Assembly: GCA_963786625.1 (NCBI GenBank)
Contig: CAWAZS010000014.1
Coordinates: 124,001-188,000, forward strand
DNA length: 64,000 bases
Direction of reading: 5' to 3'
From: CAIWHR01 sp963786625
GTDB lineage: Bacteria > Pseudomonadota > Gammaproteobacteria > Burkholderiales > Casimicrobiaceae
Made by a program: the position numbers and the translations under genes. The notes beneath the pieces were generated by a model. It saw nothing but the letters and a program-made list of their open reading frames with translations, searched no databases and was not told the DNA's origin. This document shows, piece by piece, positions 35,942 to 44,668 of the stretch (its first letter is position 1; every line of letters begins with the position of its first letter).

Positions 35942-36920
35942 GTGGCCAGCTCCGGACTCGTTGTCGTCACCGGCGCCGACGGGTTCGTCGGCCGCGCGCT
36001 CGTCGCGCATTTCCGCGAGGCGGGACGGCCGTTCCGTGCGGTCGTCCGGCAGCGCGAGGGAGCGCCGGCTCCGAAGCCGGAGATTCGCGCCGTGCGGGAC
36101 CTCGCGACGATGCCCGGCGCGGAGCTCGACGCGCTCCTCGCCGGCGCGCTCGGCGATCGTGCATCTCGCCGGGCGCGCGCACGTGCTGGACGAGACCGCG
36201 GACGATCCCGACGCGGCGTACGCGTCGGCGAACGTCCTCGCCACGGCGCGACTCGCGCGCGCCGCGGTGCGCGCCGGCGTGCGACGCTTCGTCTTCGCGA
36301 GCACGGTGAAAGTCAACGGCGAGGCGAGCGCGCCGGGACGTCCCTGTCGTCCCGACGACCCGCCGGATCCGCGCGACGCGTACGCGCGCAGCAAGCGCGA
36401 CGCCGAGCGGGAGCTCGTGGCGATCGCCGCAGGCACGGACCTGGCGCCGATCGTGCTGCGCCTGCCGCTCGTGTACGGCCCCGGCGTGAAAGGCAACTTC
36501 GCCGCGTTGCTGGACGGCATAGCGCGAGCGCGCCGGCTGCCGCTGGGCGCGGTTCGCAACCGCCGCAGCCTGCTCTACGTCGGCAATCTCGTCGAGGCGA
36601 TCGACGCCGCGCTCGACGCACCGGTTCCGCCATCGGGCGTTCATTTCGTCGCCGATGCGGAAAGCGTGGCGGTGTCCGAGCTGGCAAGAGCGTGCGGCGA
36701 GGCGCTGGGCGTTCCCGCGCGGCTGCCGCCGGTCCCGGTCTGGCTGCTGGAGCTCGGCGGTTGGGTCCTCGGCAGGCGGGCGCAGGTCGCGCGGCTGGTC
36801 GGCACGCTGGAGGTCGATTCCTCGTCGTTCACCGCCGCGACGGGGTGGCGGCCGCGGCATCGGCTGGAGGAGGGGCTCGCGGCGACCGCGGCGTGGTGGC
36901 GCATGCGGCACGCGATCTGA
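35942..36920 (+). CDS. NAD-dependent sugar epimerase/dehydratase (extended SDR), frameshifted
   Basis: About 325 residues. The start GTG 35942 gives GLVVVTGADGFVGRALVAHF, the Rossmann glycine motif. The frame shifts near 36150 and continues with IVHLAGRAHVLDETADDP, FASTVKVNGE, the catalytic YARSK (YxxxK) and LRLPLVYGPGVKGNF, to the stop at 36920. It is most like UDP-glucose/UDP-N-acetylglucosamine 4-epimerases of polysaccharide clusters, matching the upstream glycosyltransferase. The ribosome-binding sequence AGGATAAC begins three bases after the inverted-repeat element. Confidence 0.85.
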
Positions 36921-36931
36921 GCGGCCGTGGA

Positions 36932-37063
36932 GCCGCCTTCAGGCGGCCTGTGCCCACGCCCCTCGGCGTGTCCGGCTGAAGCCGGACCCACGGGAGCGGA
37001 CCCACGGGAGCGGACCCACGGGAGCGGACCCACGGGAGCGGACCCACGGGAGCCGGACCCACG
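36932..37063. repeat. REP-like hairpins plus five-copy 14-bp satellite
   Basis: A variant B core lies at 36932-36947 and a variant A core (inverted) at 36970-36987. From 36983 the 14-mer CGGACCCACGGGAG is repeated head to tail five times (36983, 36997, 37011, 37025, 37039), ending in CCGGACCCACG. The 14-mer contains the outer half of the variant A repeat, so the satellite seems to have grown from a hairpin edge. It lies directly before the rph promoter. Confidence 0.93.
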
Positions 37064-37100
37064 CCTGATGCGTCGATGAAGGGGGCGGCTGCGGCGTCGC

Positions 37101-37106
37101 TATAAT
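37101..37106 (+). promoter_or_regulatory. Consensus -10 box for rph-rdgB-hemW
   Basis: A perfect TATAAT, 27 bases upstream of the rph ATG. No strong -35 box is seen at the expected distance (around 37078). Confidence 0.55.
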
Positions 37107-37133
37107 CCGTATCTGTCCGTTCGAGGTTACTCC

Positions 37134-37857
37134 ATGAGCGTTCGTCCTTCCGGTCGGCGTCGCCGAAGAGCTGCGCACGCTGCGCATCACCCGCCGCTAC
37201 ACGAAGCACGCCGAGGGCTCGGTGCTGATCGAGACCGGCGACACGACGGTCCTGTGCACCGCCAGCGTCGAAGAGGGCGTGCCGGCGTTTCTCAAGGGCA
37301 AGGGACGGGGCTGGCTCACCGCCGAGTACGGAATGCTGCCGCGCTCGACCAACACGCGGATGCGGCGCGAGGCCGCCGACGGAAGGCAATCGGGGCGCAC
37401 GCAGGAAATCCAGCGGCTGATCGGGCGCAGCCTGCGCGCGATCGCCAATCTCGCCGCCCTCGGCGAGCGCACGATCAAGATCGATTGCGACGTGCTGCAA
37501 GCCGACGGAGGCACGCGCTGCGCGTCGATCACCGGCGCCTGCGTGGCGCTCGCCGACGCCGTCGACTGGTGCCGGGCGCGCGATCTCGTCGCCGAACCGG
37601 TGCTGACCGATTTCGTCGCCGCCGTCTCGGTGGGCGTCGTCGGCGGCGTGCCGGTGCTCGACCTCGATTATGCGGAGGACTCCGGCTGCGACACCGACAT
37701 GAACGTCGTGATGACGGGTGCGGGCGGCTTCGTCGAAGTGCAGGGCACGGCGGAGGGCACGCCGTTCACGCGCGCCGAGATGGACACGCTGGTCGAGCTC
37801 GCCGCGGGCGGGATCCGCGCGCTGATCGCGGCGCAGCGGGCGGCGCTCGCGACGTGA
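37134..37857 (+). CDS. rph: Ribonuclease PH, N-terminal frameshift
   Basis: About 240 residues. A phosphorolytic 3'-5' exoribonuclease that trims tRNA 3' ends. The first codons (MSVRPSGRR) are in one frame; after a shift near 37158 the rest reads ELRTLRITRRYTKHAEGSVL, then KGRGWLTAEYGMLPRSTNTRM, QEIQRLIGRSLRA, DGGTRCASITGACVAL and DLDYAEDSGCDTDMN, the full RNase PH core. Its stop TGA overlaps the GTG of rdgB. As the gene is widely conserved and everything after the shift is perfect, a sequencing indel is the likely cause. Confidence 0.92.
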
Positions 37858-38471
37858 CCTCGGCTGCCCGCGTGGATCTGCGCCGCCTCGTCCTCGCGTC
37901 CGGCAATCCCGGCAAGCTGCGGGAGTTCCGCCGGCTGCTCGCGCCGCTCGGCATCGACGTCCTCGCGCAGTCGGAGCTCGGCATCGCGGAGGCCGACGAG
38001 CCGCACCTGACGTTCGTCGAGAACGCGCTGGCGAAAGCGCGGCACGCGAGCGCGCAGGCCAAGCTCCCGGCGCTGGCCGACGATTCCGGCATCTGCGTGC
38101 GCGCGCTCGGCGGCGCGCCGGGGGTGCAGAGCGCGCGTTACGCCGGCGAGCCGAAGTCCGACGCGCGCAACAACGCCAGGCTGATCGCCGCGCTCGACGG
38201 CGTCGCCGACCGCAGCGCGCATTACGCGTGCGTGCTCGCGCTGCTTCGGCACGAGGGCGATCCGGAGCCGATCATCGCGGAGGGCGCGTGGCACGGAACG
38301 ATCGTCGATTCGCCGAGGGGCGCCGGCGGCTTCGGCTACGACCCTCACTTCCTGGATGCGACGAGCGGTCTCACCGCGGCCGAGCTGCCGCTCGAGCGGA
38401 AGAACGAGCTCTCGCATCGCGGCATGGCGATCCGCGCGTTGATCGCGCGCCTGGCCGCGGAGCCGACATGA
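37854..38471 (+). CDS. rdgB: Non-canonical purine NTP pyrophosphatase (RdgB/HAM1)
   Basis: 205 residues. Hydrolyses ITP, dITP and XTP to monophosphates, keeping inosine and xanthosine out of nucleic acids. Has LASGNPGKLREFRRLL, TFVENALAKARHA, ADDSGICVRALGGAPGVQSARYAG, GGFGYDPHF and the ending ELSHRGMAIRAL. GTG 37854 overlaps the rph stop; GTG 37872 is an alternative. Its place between rph and hemW is the usual betaproteobacterial order. Confidence 0.95.
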   Translation: MTSAARVDLRRLVLASGNPGKLREFRRLLAPLGIDVLAQSELGIAEADEPHLTFVENALAKARHASAQAKLPALADDSGICVRALGGAPGVQSARYAGEPKSDARNNARLIAALDGVADRSAHYACVLALLRHEGDPEPIIAEGAWHGTIVDSPRGAGGFGYDPHFLDATSGLTAAELPLERKNELSHRGMAIRALIARLAAEPT

Positions 38472-38485
38472 GATGTGCGCGGCCC

Positions 38486-38507
38486 ATGGGTCCGGCTTCA
38501 GCCGGAT
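38486..38507. repeat. Single REP-like hairpin, variant A
   Basis: The core lies at 38490-38507, ending GGAT instead of GGAC. It fills part of the rdgB-hemW gap. Confidence 0.85.
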
Positions 38508-38566
38508 TCGAGTCGTCGCAGCGCGTGCCGTGCAGCCGGCGTGCCGCCGAACGCACGGGGAACGAC

Positions 38567-39784
38567 GTGAGCGCGACCGCGACCATCGACGCAACGACGC
38601 TCGCGGGCCCGCGGTTCGCGGCGCCGCCGCCGCTCGCGCTCTACGTGCACATCCCGTGGTGCCTCAGGAAGTGTCCGTACTGCGACTTCAATTCGCACGA
38701 GGCGAGAGGCGATGCGCCGGAGGCCGCGTACGTCGACGCGCTGCTCGCCGACCTCGAGTTCGCGCTGCCCGCGATCTGGGGCCGCCGGGTGATCTCGGTG
38801 TTCATCGGCGGCGGCACGCCGAGTCTCTTCTCCGCGGCCGCGATCGATCGGCTGCTCGCGGGCATCCGCGCCCGCGTGCCGCTGTCGCCGGACGCCGAGG
38901 TCACGCTGGAGGCGAATCCGGGAACCTTCGAGCGCGAGAAGTTCGCCGGATACCGGGCGGCGGGAATCAACCGGCTCTCGCTCGGGATCCAGAGTTTCGA
39001 TCCCCGGCACCTCGCTGCGCTCGGCCGCGTGCACGACGCGGACGAGGCGCGCCGCGCGGCCGAAGCGGCGCTCGCGCTCTTCCCCAGCGTCAACTTCGAC
39101 CTGATGTACGCGCTGCCGCGGCAGAGCGTGGCCGACGCCGAGGCCGATCTTGCGGCGGCACTGGCATTTGCGCCGCCGCATCTTTCCTTCTATCACCTGA
39201 CGCTCGAGCCCAACACGCTGTTCCACCGCTATCCGCCGCCGCTGCCGGACGAGGAGGCGGCGGCGGACATCGAGGACGCGGTCCACGCCGCGGCTCGCGG
39301 CGGCCGGGTACCGGCATTACGAGACCTCCGCGTATGCCCATGCGGGCCGCGAATGCCGGCACAATCTCAATTACTGGCGCTTCGGCGATTACCTCGGTAT
39401 CGGCGCGGGCGCGCATTCGAAGCTTTCCTTCGCCGACAGGATCGTGCGCCAGTTGCGCCACAAGCAGCCGAAGCAGTATCTGGAGCAGGTCGCGGCGGGA
39501 ACGCCGTTGCAGGAGAGCGGAACCGTTGCGCGCGAGGACATCGGCTTCGAGTTCATGCTGAACGCGCTGCGGTTGACGGAAGGCGTTCCGGCATCGCTGT
39601 TCGCCGAGCGCACCGGCTATCCGCTGACGCTCATCCGGCGCGGGCTCGAGGCTGCCGAGGCGCGCGGACTGATCGAGCGCGACCCGGCAACGATACGGCC
39701 GACGGACCTGGGCCGGCGCTTTCTCAACGACCTGCAGGCGCTCTTCCTCGCCGATGCGCCCGCCCGACAGGAACTCCGCGATGA
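38567..39784 (+). CDS. hemW: Radical SAM heme chaperone HemW, frameshifted
   Basis: About 400 residues. The N-terminal radical-SAM half has the 4Fe-4S motif CLRKCPYC, FIGGGTPSLFSA, EANPGTFEREKFAGYRAAGI and RLSLGIQSFD. The frame shifts near 39297, after which HYETSAYAHAGRECRHNLNYW and the family's GIGAGAHSK appear, then the C-terminal winged-helix-like part ending FLNDLQALFL at 39749. In that last frame no stop occurs before the amidase gene, so the true end is unclear; 39784 is a stop in the neighbouring frame. GTG 38567 is chosen because earlier starts run through repeat DNA. HemW passes heme to apoproteins; older names include coproporphyrinogen oxidase-like. Confidence 0.9.
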   Translation: MSATATIDATTLAGPRFAAPPPLALYVHIPWCLRKCPYCDFNSHEARGDAPEAAYVDALLADLEFALPAIWGRRVISVFIGGGTPSLFSAAAIDRLLAGIRARVPLSPDAEVTLEANPGTFEREKFAGYRAAGINRLSLGIQSFDPRHLAALGRVHDADEARRAAEAALALFPSVNFDLMYALPRQSVADAEADLAAALAFAPPHLSFYHLTLEPNTLFHRYPPPLPDEEAAADIEDAVHAAARGGRVPALRDLRVCPCGPRMPAQSQLLALRRLPRYRRGRAFEAFLRRQDRAPVAPQAAEAVSGAGRGGNAVAGERNRCARGHRLRVHAERAAVDGRRSGIAVRRAHRLSADAHPARARGCRGARTDRARPGNDTADGPGPALSQRPAGALPRRCARPTGTPR

Positions 39785-39857
39785 GCGCGAAGGGCCGCCC
39801 CGAGCGCGAATCGGCTCCCCCTCGGGGGGAAGGCGCGCAGCGCCAAGGGGGCACACC

Positions 39858-41174
39858 ATGAGCGAATCCGCGTTGCACAGATTGACACTGACGGCGGCCG
39901 TGGAGGCGATCGCGCAAGGCACGCTCACCGCGGCCGCGCTCGCCGAAGCGCAGCTCGCGCGCGTCGCGGCGACCGACGGCACGATCGACGCGTGGGCGCA
40001 TCTCGACCCCGCACAGGTGCGCGCGGAAGCCGCGCGCCGCGATGGCGCACCGCGCGCCGGCCGCGGCCCGCTGCACGGCATCGGCGTCGGCGTGAAGGAC
40101 ATCATCGCGACCGCGGATCAGCCCACGCAGATGGGCTCGCCGGTCTACGCGGGGCATCGCCCGGAGAAGGACGCGGAGTGCATCGCGCGCCTGCGGCGCG
40201 CCGGCGGCTACGTGTTCGGCAAGGCGGTGACGACGGCGTTCGCCTTCCTCGATCCGTCGAAGACGAGGAACCCGTGGAACCCGCGCCACACGCCGGGCGG
40301 CTCGTCGGCGGGTCCGGCGGCCGCGGTCGCGGCGGGGCAGGTCGCCGGCGCGATCGGCACGCAGACCAACGGGTCGGTGATCCGGCCCGCCGCGTACTGC
40401 GGCGTCGTCGGGTTCAAGCCGACGAAGGACGCGATTCCGTTTTCCGGCGTGCACCTGTTCAGCGAGACGCTCGATCAGCTCGGGACGTTCAGCCGTACCG
40501 TCGCCGACGCGGCACGGCTCGCGAGCGCGCTGGCCGACGCCGGGCGCATCGCCGCGGCGCCGGCCGTCCTGGCGAAGCCGCCGCGCTTCGCCTATCTCGA
40601 CGGCTTCCCGTGGACGCAGGACGTCGACTGCGACGCCGACGACACGCTCGATGCCGCGGCAACGACGCTGCGGCAGCACGGGGCGGAGGTCGTCGCCGTC
40701 GGCTTCCCGGCGCCGTGGCGCGAGGCACATCTCGTGCACCGCACGATCATGCTGTTCGAGGCGGCGACGCATCTCGCGGCGCTGCAGGACCGCGAGCGCG
40801 CGCGACTGTCGCCGAAGCTCAACGCCGCGCTCGACGAGGGCCGCGCGATCGCGCGCGCCGACTACGCGGCGGCGATGGCGCAGCGCGACGCCGCCATCGC
40901 GTCGTTCACCGACTGGCTCGCCGACTACGATGCGGTCATCGCGCCGCCGGCGCCGGGTCCGGCGCCCGAGGGCCTCGGCTCGACCGGCGACCCGTCGTGC
41001 TGCACGCTGTGGTCGCTCACCGGCTTCCCGGCGCTGGCGCTGCCCATCGGTCTCGCCGGCAACGGGCTCCCGCTCGGGATGCAGCTCGCAACGCCCGCAG
41101 GCACCGACGATCGGCTGCTCGCCATCGCAGCGTGGTGCGAGGCGCGGCTGCCGTTCAAGGGTCTGCTGGGATGA
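39858..41174 (+). CDS. Amidase (amidase-signature family)
   Basis: 438 residues. The Ser-cisSer-Lys triad is visible: Lys in GIGVGVKDII near residue 79, TPGGSSAGPAAAVAAGQV near 148, and TQTNGSVIRPAAYCGVVGFKPT near 170. The C-terminal PPAPGPAPEGLGSTGDPSCCTLWSLTGFPALALP is typical of stand-alone amidases, not GatA. Substrate unknown. ATG 39858 follows GC-rich hairpin-forming sequence. The frame is continuous with the end of hemW. The stop overlaps the ATG of the next small gene. Confidence 0.92.
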   Translation: MSESALHRLTLTAAVEAIAQGTLTAAALAEAQLARVAATDGTIDAWAHLDPAQVRAEAARRDGAPRAGRGPLHGIGVGVKDIIATADQPTQMGSPVYAGHRPEKDAECIARLRRAGGYVFGKAVTTAFAFLDPSKTRNPWNPRHTPGGSSAGPAAAVAAGQVAGAIGTQTNGSVIRPAAYCGVVGFKPTKDAIPFSGVHLFSETLDQLGTFSRTVADAARLASALADAGRIAAAPAVLAKPPRFAYLDGFPWTQDVDCDADDTLDAAATTLRQHGAEVVAVGFPAPWREAHLVHRTIMLFEAATHLAALQDRERARLSPKLNAALDEGRAIARADYAAAMAQRDAAIASFTDWLADYDAVIAPPAPGPAPEGLGSTGDPSCCTLWSLTGFPALALPIGLAGNGLPLGMQLATPAGTDDRLLAIAAWCEARLPFKGLLG

Positions 41175-41344
41175 AACGCGCGAAGAAGCACCGCCCGCCA
41201 CAGCCGCCGAAGCAGCGCAACCCGGTTGCGCGCTCGCCGCTGCTCGGCAAGGGCGGCGCGCACGGCAAGACGACCGCCGCGAAGCGCCGCGCGGCCAACA
41301 TCGCGCTGGCGAAGCAGGTGCGCGACGCCGAGGCGTTCGATTGA
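41171..41344 (+). CDS. Small basic protein of unknown function
   Basis: 57 residues, very rich in Lys and Arg (MKRAKKHRPPQPPKQRNPVA), with a helical C-terminus (AAKRRAANIALAKQV). The ATG overlaps the amidase stop (ATGA), which supports translation. The RSPLLGKGGAHGKT stretch recalls small nucleic-acid-binding proteins, but no family is recognised. Confidence 0.55.
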   Translation: MKRAKKHRPPQPPKQRNPVARSPLLGKGGAHGKTTAAKRRAANIALAKQVRDAEAFD

Positions 41345-41400
41345 CCCGCTGACCGCAGCATCCGGACACGCTGTCCCGCCGCGATCTGGAAGCGAACCGG

Positions 41401-42030
41401 ATGCGCGATCTCTACGCTGCGGCGGTGGGTCCGGCGCATGCGCTCACCGACGAGCAGCTTTCCGAGTCGCTGACGGCGGCGCTTGCGGCCAAGCCGAAGG
41501 GCGCGGGCTGGTGGGTGTTCGCGTACGGCTCGCTGTTGTGGAATCCGCTGTTCCCGGTCGCCGAAATGCGCCCTGGAATGCTGAGGGGCCTGCACCGCCG
41601 TTTCTGCCTGTGGTCGCTCGCCTCGCGCGGCACGCGCGACTGCCCGGGACTCGTGCTGGGGCTGGATCGCGGCGGGGCCTGCCGCGGGGTGGCGATGCGG
41701 CTGCCGGCGATGCTTGCGCTCGACGAGCTGCACCTCCTGTGGCGGCGCGAGATGATCGTCGACTCGTATCGTCCGCGCTGGGTGAAGGTCGACGCCGACG
41801 GGCGCGAGATCGTCGCGCTGACCTTCGTGGTCCGGCGCGACCATCCGCAATACGCGGGCCGGCTTTCGCTCGCGGACGAGGTCGACGTTCTGACCAGCGC
41901 CTGCGGCGCGTTCGGCTCGTCGCTCGATTACCTGGAGCGCACGCGGGTCGCGCTGGTCGCGCACGGCATCGTCGACCCCTACCTCGAGGGGCTCGCGGCG
42001 CGGGTCGCCGCACGCCGCGATCCCGGTTGA
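41401..42030 (+). CDS. ChaC-like gamma-glutamylcyclotransferase
   Basis: 209 residues. A cyclotransferase fold with the substrate-binding loop FAYGSLLWNP near residue 42, then RGLHRRFCLWSLASRGT and, later, LLWRREM, whose Glu is at the position of the ChaC catalytic acid. The family cleaves glutathione's gamma-glutamyl bond, giving 5-oxoproline and Cys-Gly. It lies 56 bases after the small basic protein and may end the same unit. Confidence 0.9.
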   Translation: MRDLYAAAVGPAHALTDEQLSESLTAALAAKPKGAGWWVFAYGSLLWNPLFPVAEMRPGMLRGLHRRFCLWSLASRGTRDCPGLVLGLDRGGACRGVAMRLPAMLALDELHLLWRREMIVDSYRPRWVKVDADGREIVALTFVVRRDHPQYAGRLSLADEVDVLTSACGAFGSSLDYLERTRVALVAHGIVDPYLEGLAARVAARRDPG

Positions 42031-42134
42031 CGCAGGGGGCCGTGGAGACGGCGCCCGGGTGAGCGGCGCGAGCGCGGTCTCCCGCGCGCGGGCGCAGCGG
42101 CCTTCGCTCGCCGCGCACGGGCTCGCACGCCGGC

Positions 42135-42465
42135 CTAGAGGAGCTCCCCGCGTATGCTCAGGATGTCGACGGTCGACGCGAAGAATTGCGCCATCGCCCG
42201 GTCGCCGGCGAACTCGGCCTGCAGCGCGATCGCCGCATCGATGGCGGCGGAGTTTTCGGACGGATCGATCGCTTCGTCGACCGGCGCCAGGCGGAAGTCG
42301 AAGCCCTTCCGGCGCTGCAGTCTCCCAGTCGGCCGCGTGCTCGATCCAGGCGAGCAGCGCCGGCGAGGACGCCGGCCGGAGGCGGGAGATCGCGAACAGC
42401 ACCTCCACTTCGTCGATCGCCAGCTTGGCCAGGGCGGCGCGGATATCCGTGGTCGAATCGGGCAT
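42135..42465 (-). CDS. Small hypothetical protein, frameshifted
   Basis: About 109 residues. The N-terminal part reads MPDSTTDIRAALAKLAIDEVE; after a shift near 42320 the remainder reads FDFRLAPVDEAIDPSENSAAI to IDILSIRGELL-type ending. Both halves have natural composition and join without a gap. No family is recognised; no signal peptide. It could be a subunit-like helical protein. It lies downstream of the sterol desaturase-like gene on the same strand, 129 bases away. Confidence 0.5.
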
Positions 42466-42594
42466 GGCGGGCTCACCCCAAGGCTGCGGCGGCAGTGATT
42501 CGGCGCGGCGGACGAATCATCATGCCGACGACGGGCAGTATGCCACCCGGAATGGGCGCGGTGCCGACGCACCGCGCGCATGCGCTGGAAAACC

Positions 42595-43433
42595 TCATCG
42601 GTCGCCGTCCTCTCGTCCCCTGCGGTTGATCGGGTACTCGCCAAGCGACCCCACGAAGGGCTGCACGAGCAACCCGAGCAGGTTGAGCCTTGCCGGGGTC
42701 GCGGAACTGCTCGAGCCCGATCGTCATGCCTTCGTGACCCTCGTTCGGGCTGGGCGCGGTAGGTGCCGAACAGACGGTCCCACCACGGGAAGTTGAAGCC
42801 GAAGTTGCTGTTGGTCTCGCGCGCGATGTCGGAATGGTGCACGCGGTGCATCTCCGGCGTGACGACGAGGAGCCGCAGCACGCGGTCCAGCCCGACCGGC
42901 AGACGCACGTTGCCATGGTTGAACAGGCTGGTGGCGTTGAGCGCGACCTCGAACACCAGCACCGCAACGGCGGAGGGCCCGATGACCACGATGGCCGCCA
43001 GCTTGATGCCCATCGACAGGACGATCTCGATGGGGTGGAAGCGCACCCCGGTGGTCACGTCGAAGTCCATATCGGAATGGTGCATCATGTGCAGCCGCCA
43101 GAAGGCCGGCACTGCGTGGAACATCACGTGCTGCAGATAGATGGCGAAATCCAATGCCAGCACTCCGGCGAGGAGCGCCAGCCAGTCCGGAACATCGAGA
43201 TTGTTGAGCAGTCCCCAGCCGCGCTGTTGCGCGAGGAGCGCCATCCCGATCGCGGTGACGGGCACGATGAGCCGCACGGCGGCCGTGCCCAAGGCGACGA
43301 GGCCGAGATTGGCGATCCAGCGCGTGGCTTTGGAAGTGGACAGCCTGCGGCGCGGCGCAAGCAATTCCCAGACGCCCATCAGTGCCAGCGTGCCCAGGAA
43401 AAAACCCAGCCGGATCGCGGTTTCGGGACTCAT
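42595..43433 (-). CDS. Sterol desaturase/fatty acid hydroxylase family protein, two frameshifts
   Basis: About 279 residues. N-terminal membrane helices (LGFFLGTLALMGVWELL and others), then the di-iron histidine clusters HVMFH, HMMHHSD and HRVHHSD, followed by NFGFNFPWWDRLFGTY. Apparent shifts near 42745 and 42695 precede the expected end (GMTIGLEQFRDP, then LGLLVQPFVGSLGEYPINRRG) and a stop at 42595. The family hydroxylates or desaturates sterols, fatty acids or carotenoids in the inner membrane; substrate not assignable. All three His boxes are present, so it would be active if the indels are artefacts. Confidence 0.87.
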
Positions 43434-43466
43434 GCAACCTCCCTTGCGCGGGCCCCGCGCTGCCGT

Positions 43467-44129
43467 TCAGGTGCGGTCGACCGGTAGCCCGGCACTCTTC
43501 CACTCGGGGAAGCCATCCGCGAGTCGCCGCGCCTTGCGGCCGCGGTTGCGCAATTCGGCCACCGCCTCGAACGCCATCAGGCAGTACGGGCCGCGGCAAT
43601 AGGCGACGACTTCCAGCGCCCGGGGAATGTCGCTCAACCGCTTCTTCAGCTCGGCGACCGGCACGTTGATCGCGCCCCGGATGTGTCCGGCAGCATATTC
43701 CTCGGCCGGACGCACGTCGAGGACGGTTACCAGCCCCTTCTTCGCACGCTGCATCAGCTCCCTGGCGGGTACCGGCTCGAGGCTGTCCTTGCTGTCCAGG
43801 TAGAGCTTCACCAGCCTGTCGACTTCCGCCAGCCGCTCCTGCCCGACGGCCCGCAACGAGGCCAGCAGCCGCACGATGCCGTCGCCGGCGAGGCGGTAGT
43901 ACACGCGGAGTCCTTCCTTGCGCGCAAACACCAGTCCCGCCTGGCGAAGCTGCTGCAGGTGCTGCGACGTGTTGGCGACGGACAGCCCGGTCATCCGCGC
44001 CAGCTCATCGACGCCGCGTTCGGTCTGGGCGAGGAATTCCAGCATCTCCAGCCGCTTGGCGCTGCTCAGCGCCTTGCCGATGCGGGCGAACTGTTCGAAC
44101 AACTCGGCTTTCACGTTCGTGTTTGACAT
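43467..44129 (-). CDS. ArsR-family regulator fused to a rhodanese domain
   Basis: 220 residues. Residues about 5-95 are an ArsR winged helix (GKALSSAKRLEMLEFLAQTERGVDELARMTGLSVANTSQHLQQL). Residues about 115-215 are a rhodanese domain with LVTVLDVRPAEEYAAGHI and the active-site loop YCRGPYCLMAFEA, whose first Cys would carry persulfide. Such fusions are thought to sense sulfur species through the cysteine. It is divergent from a DsrE-like gene across an AT-rich palindrome. ATG 44129 gives MSNTNVKAELFEQ; an earlier in-frame start adds seven residues. Confidence 0.93.
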   Translation of the reverse strand: MSNTNVKAELFEQFARIGKALSSAKRLEMLEFLAQTERGVDELARMTGLSVANTSQHLQQLRQAGLVFARKEGLRVYYRLAGDGIVRLLASLRAVGQERLAEVDRLVKLYLDSKDSLEPVPARELMQRAKKGLVTVLDVRPAEEYAAGHIRGAINVPVAELKKRLSDIPRALEVVAYCRGPYCLMAFEAVAELRNRGRKARRLADGFPEWKSAGLPVDRT

Positions 44130-44159
44130 GGGTCGAATTCCGCGTATCATCGAAAGAGT

Positions 44160-44180
44160 ATTCTATTATTCACTTGAATA
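44160..44180. promoter_or_regulatory. Candidate ArsR operator between regulator and dsrE-like gene
   Basis: TATTC-ACTT-GAATA (44167-44180) is a perfect palindrome, and another ATTC starts at 44160, giving ATTC-N12-GAAT as a second reading. The site is in a very AT-rich patch between divergent genes and resembles ATTC/GAAT half-sites of sulfur-responsive ArsR proteins such as BigR and SqrR. Confidence 0.6.
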
Positions 44181-44253
44181 GTATAGTAGCCACCCGGTGC
44201 GTTGACCAGCCCGTCGGCGCCACCGCGGTCGGCGGGACTGGAGAGCGAACGGC

Positions 44254-44604
44254 ATGAAGACCCTGTTCATCCTGAACGATGCGCCCTACGGCAGCGAGCG
44301 CAGCTACAACGGCGTGCGCCTGGCGGGATCGTTGTCGAAGGTCGAAGGCGAAGAGGTGAAGGTATTTCTGATCGGCGACGCCGCAGCATGCGCCAAGGGC
44401 GGTCAGAAGGTGCCGGAGGGTTTCTACAACCTGCAGGTCATGCTGGGCCGCGTGGCGCGCAACGGCGCCCGGATCGGGGTGTGCGGCACGTGCATGGACG
44501 CGCGGGGAATCGCCGAAGCCGAGCTGATGGAGGGGAGCCACAGGAGCACGATGGCCGAACTGACGGCGTGGACCCAGTGGGCCGACAAGGTGGTCGTGTT
44601 TTGA
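44254..44604 (+). CDS. DsrE/DsrF-like sulfur-carrier family protein
   Basis: 116 residues. The compact alpha/beta fold (MKTLFILNDAPYGSERSYNGVRLAG, EGEEVKVFLIGDAA) has the conserved cysteines in GVCGTCMDARGI, the position used for persulfide relay in DsrE/TusD-like proteins. The divergent ArsR-rhodanese gene and shared operator region suggest a persulfide-handling pair regulated together. Length is normal. Confidence 0.9.
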   Translation: MKTLFILNDAPYGSERSYNGVRLAGSLSKVEGEEVKVFLIGDAAACAKGGQKVPEGFYNLQVMLGRVARNGARIGVCGTCMDARGIAEAELMEGSHRSTMAELTAWTQWADKVVVF

Positions 44605-44668
44605 GGCGCGAACCATGACGCACCGGAAGCGATCCCGGTGCCGGCGCGAGGCGCGCGAGATCGCGGCG

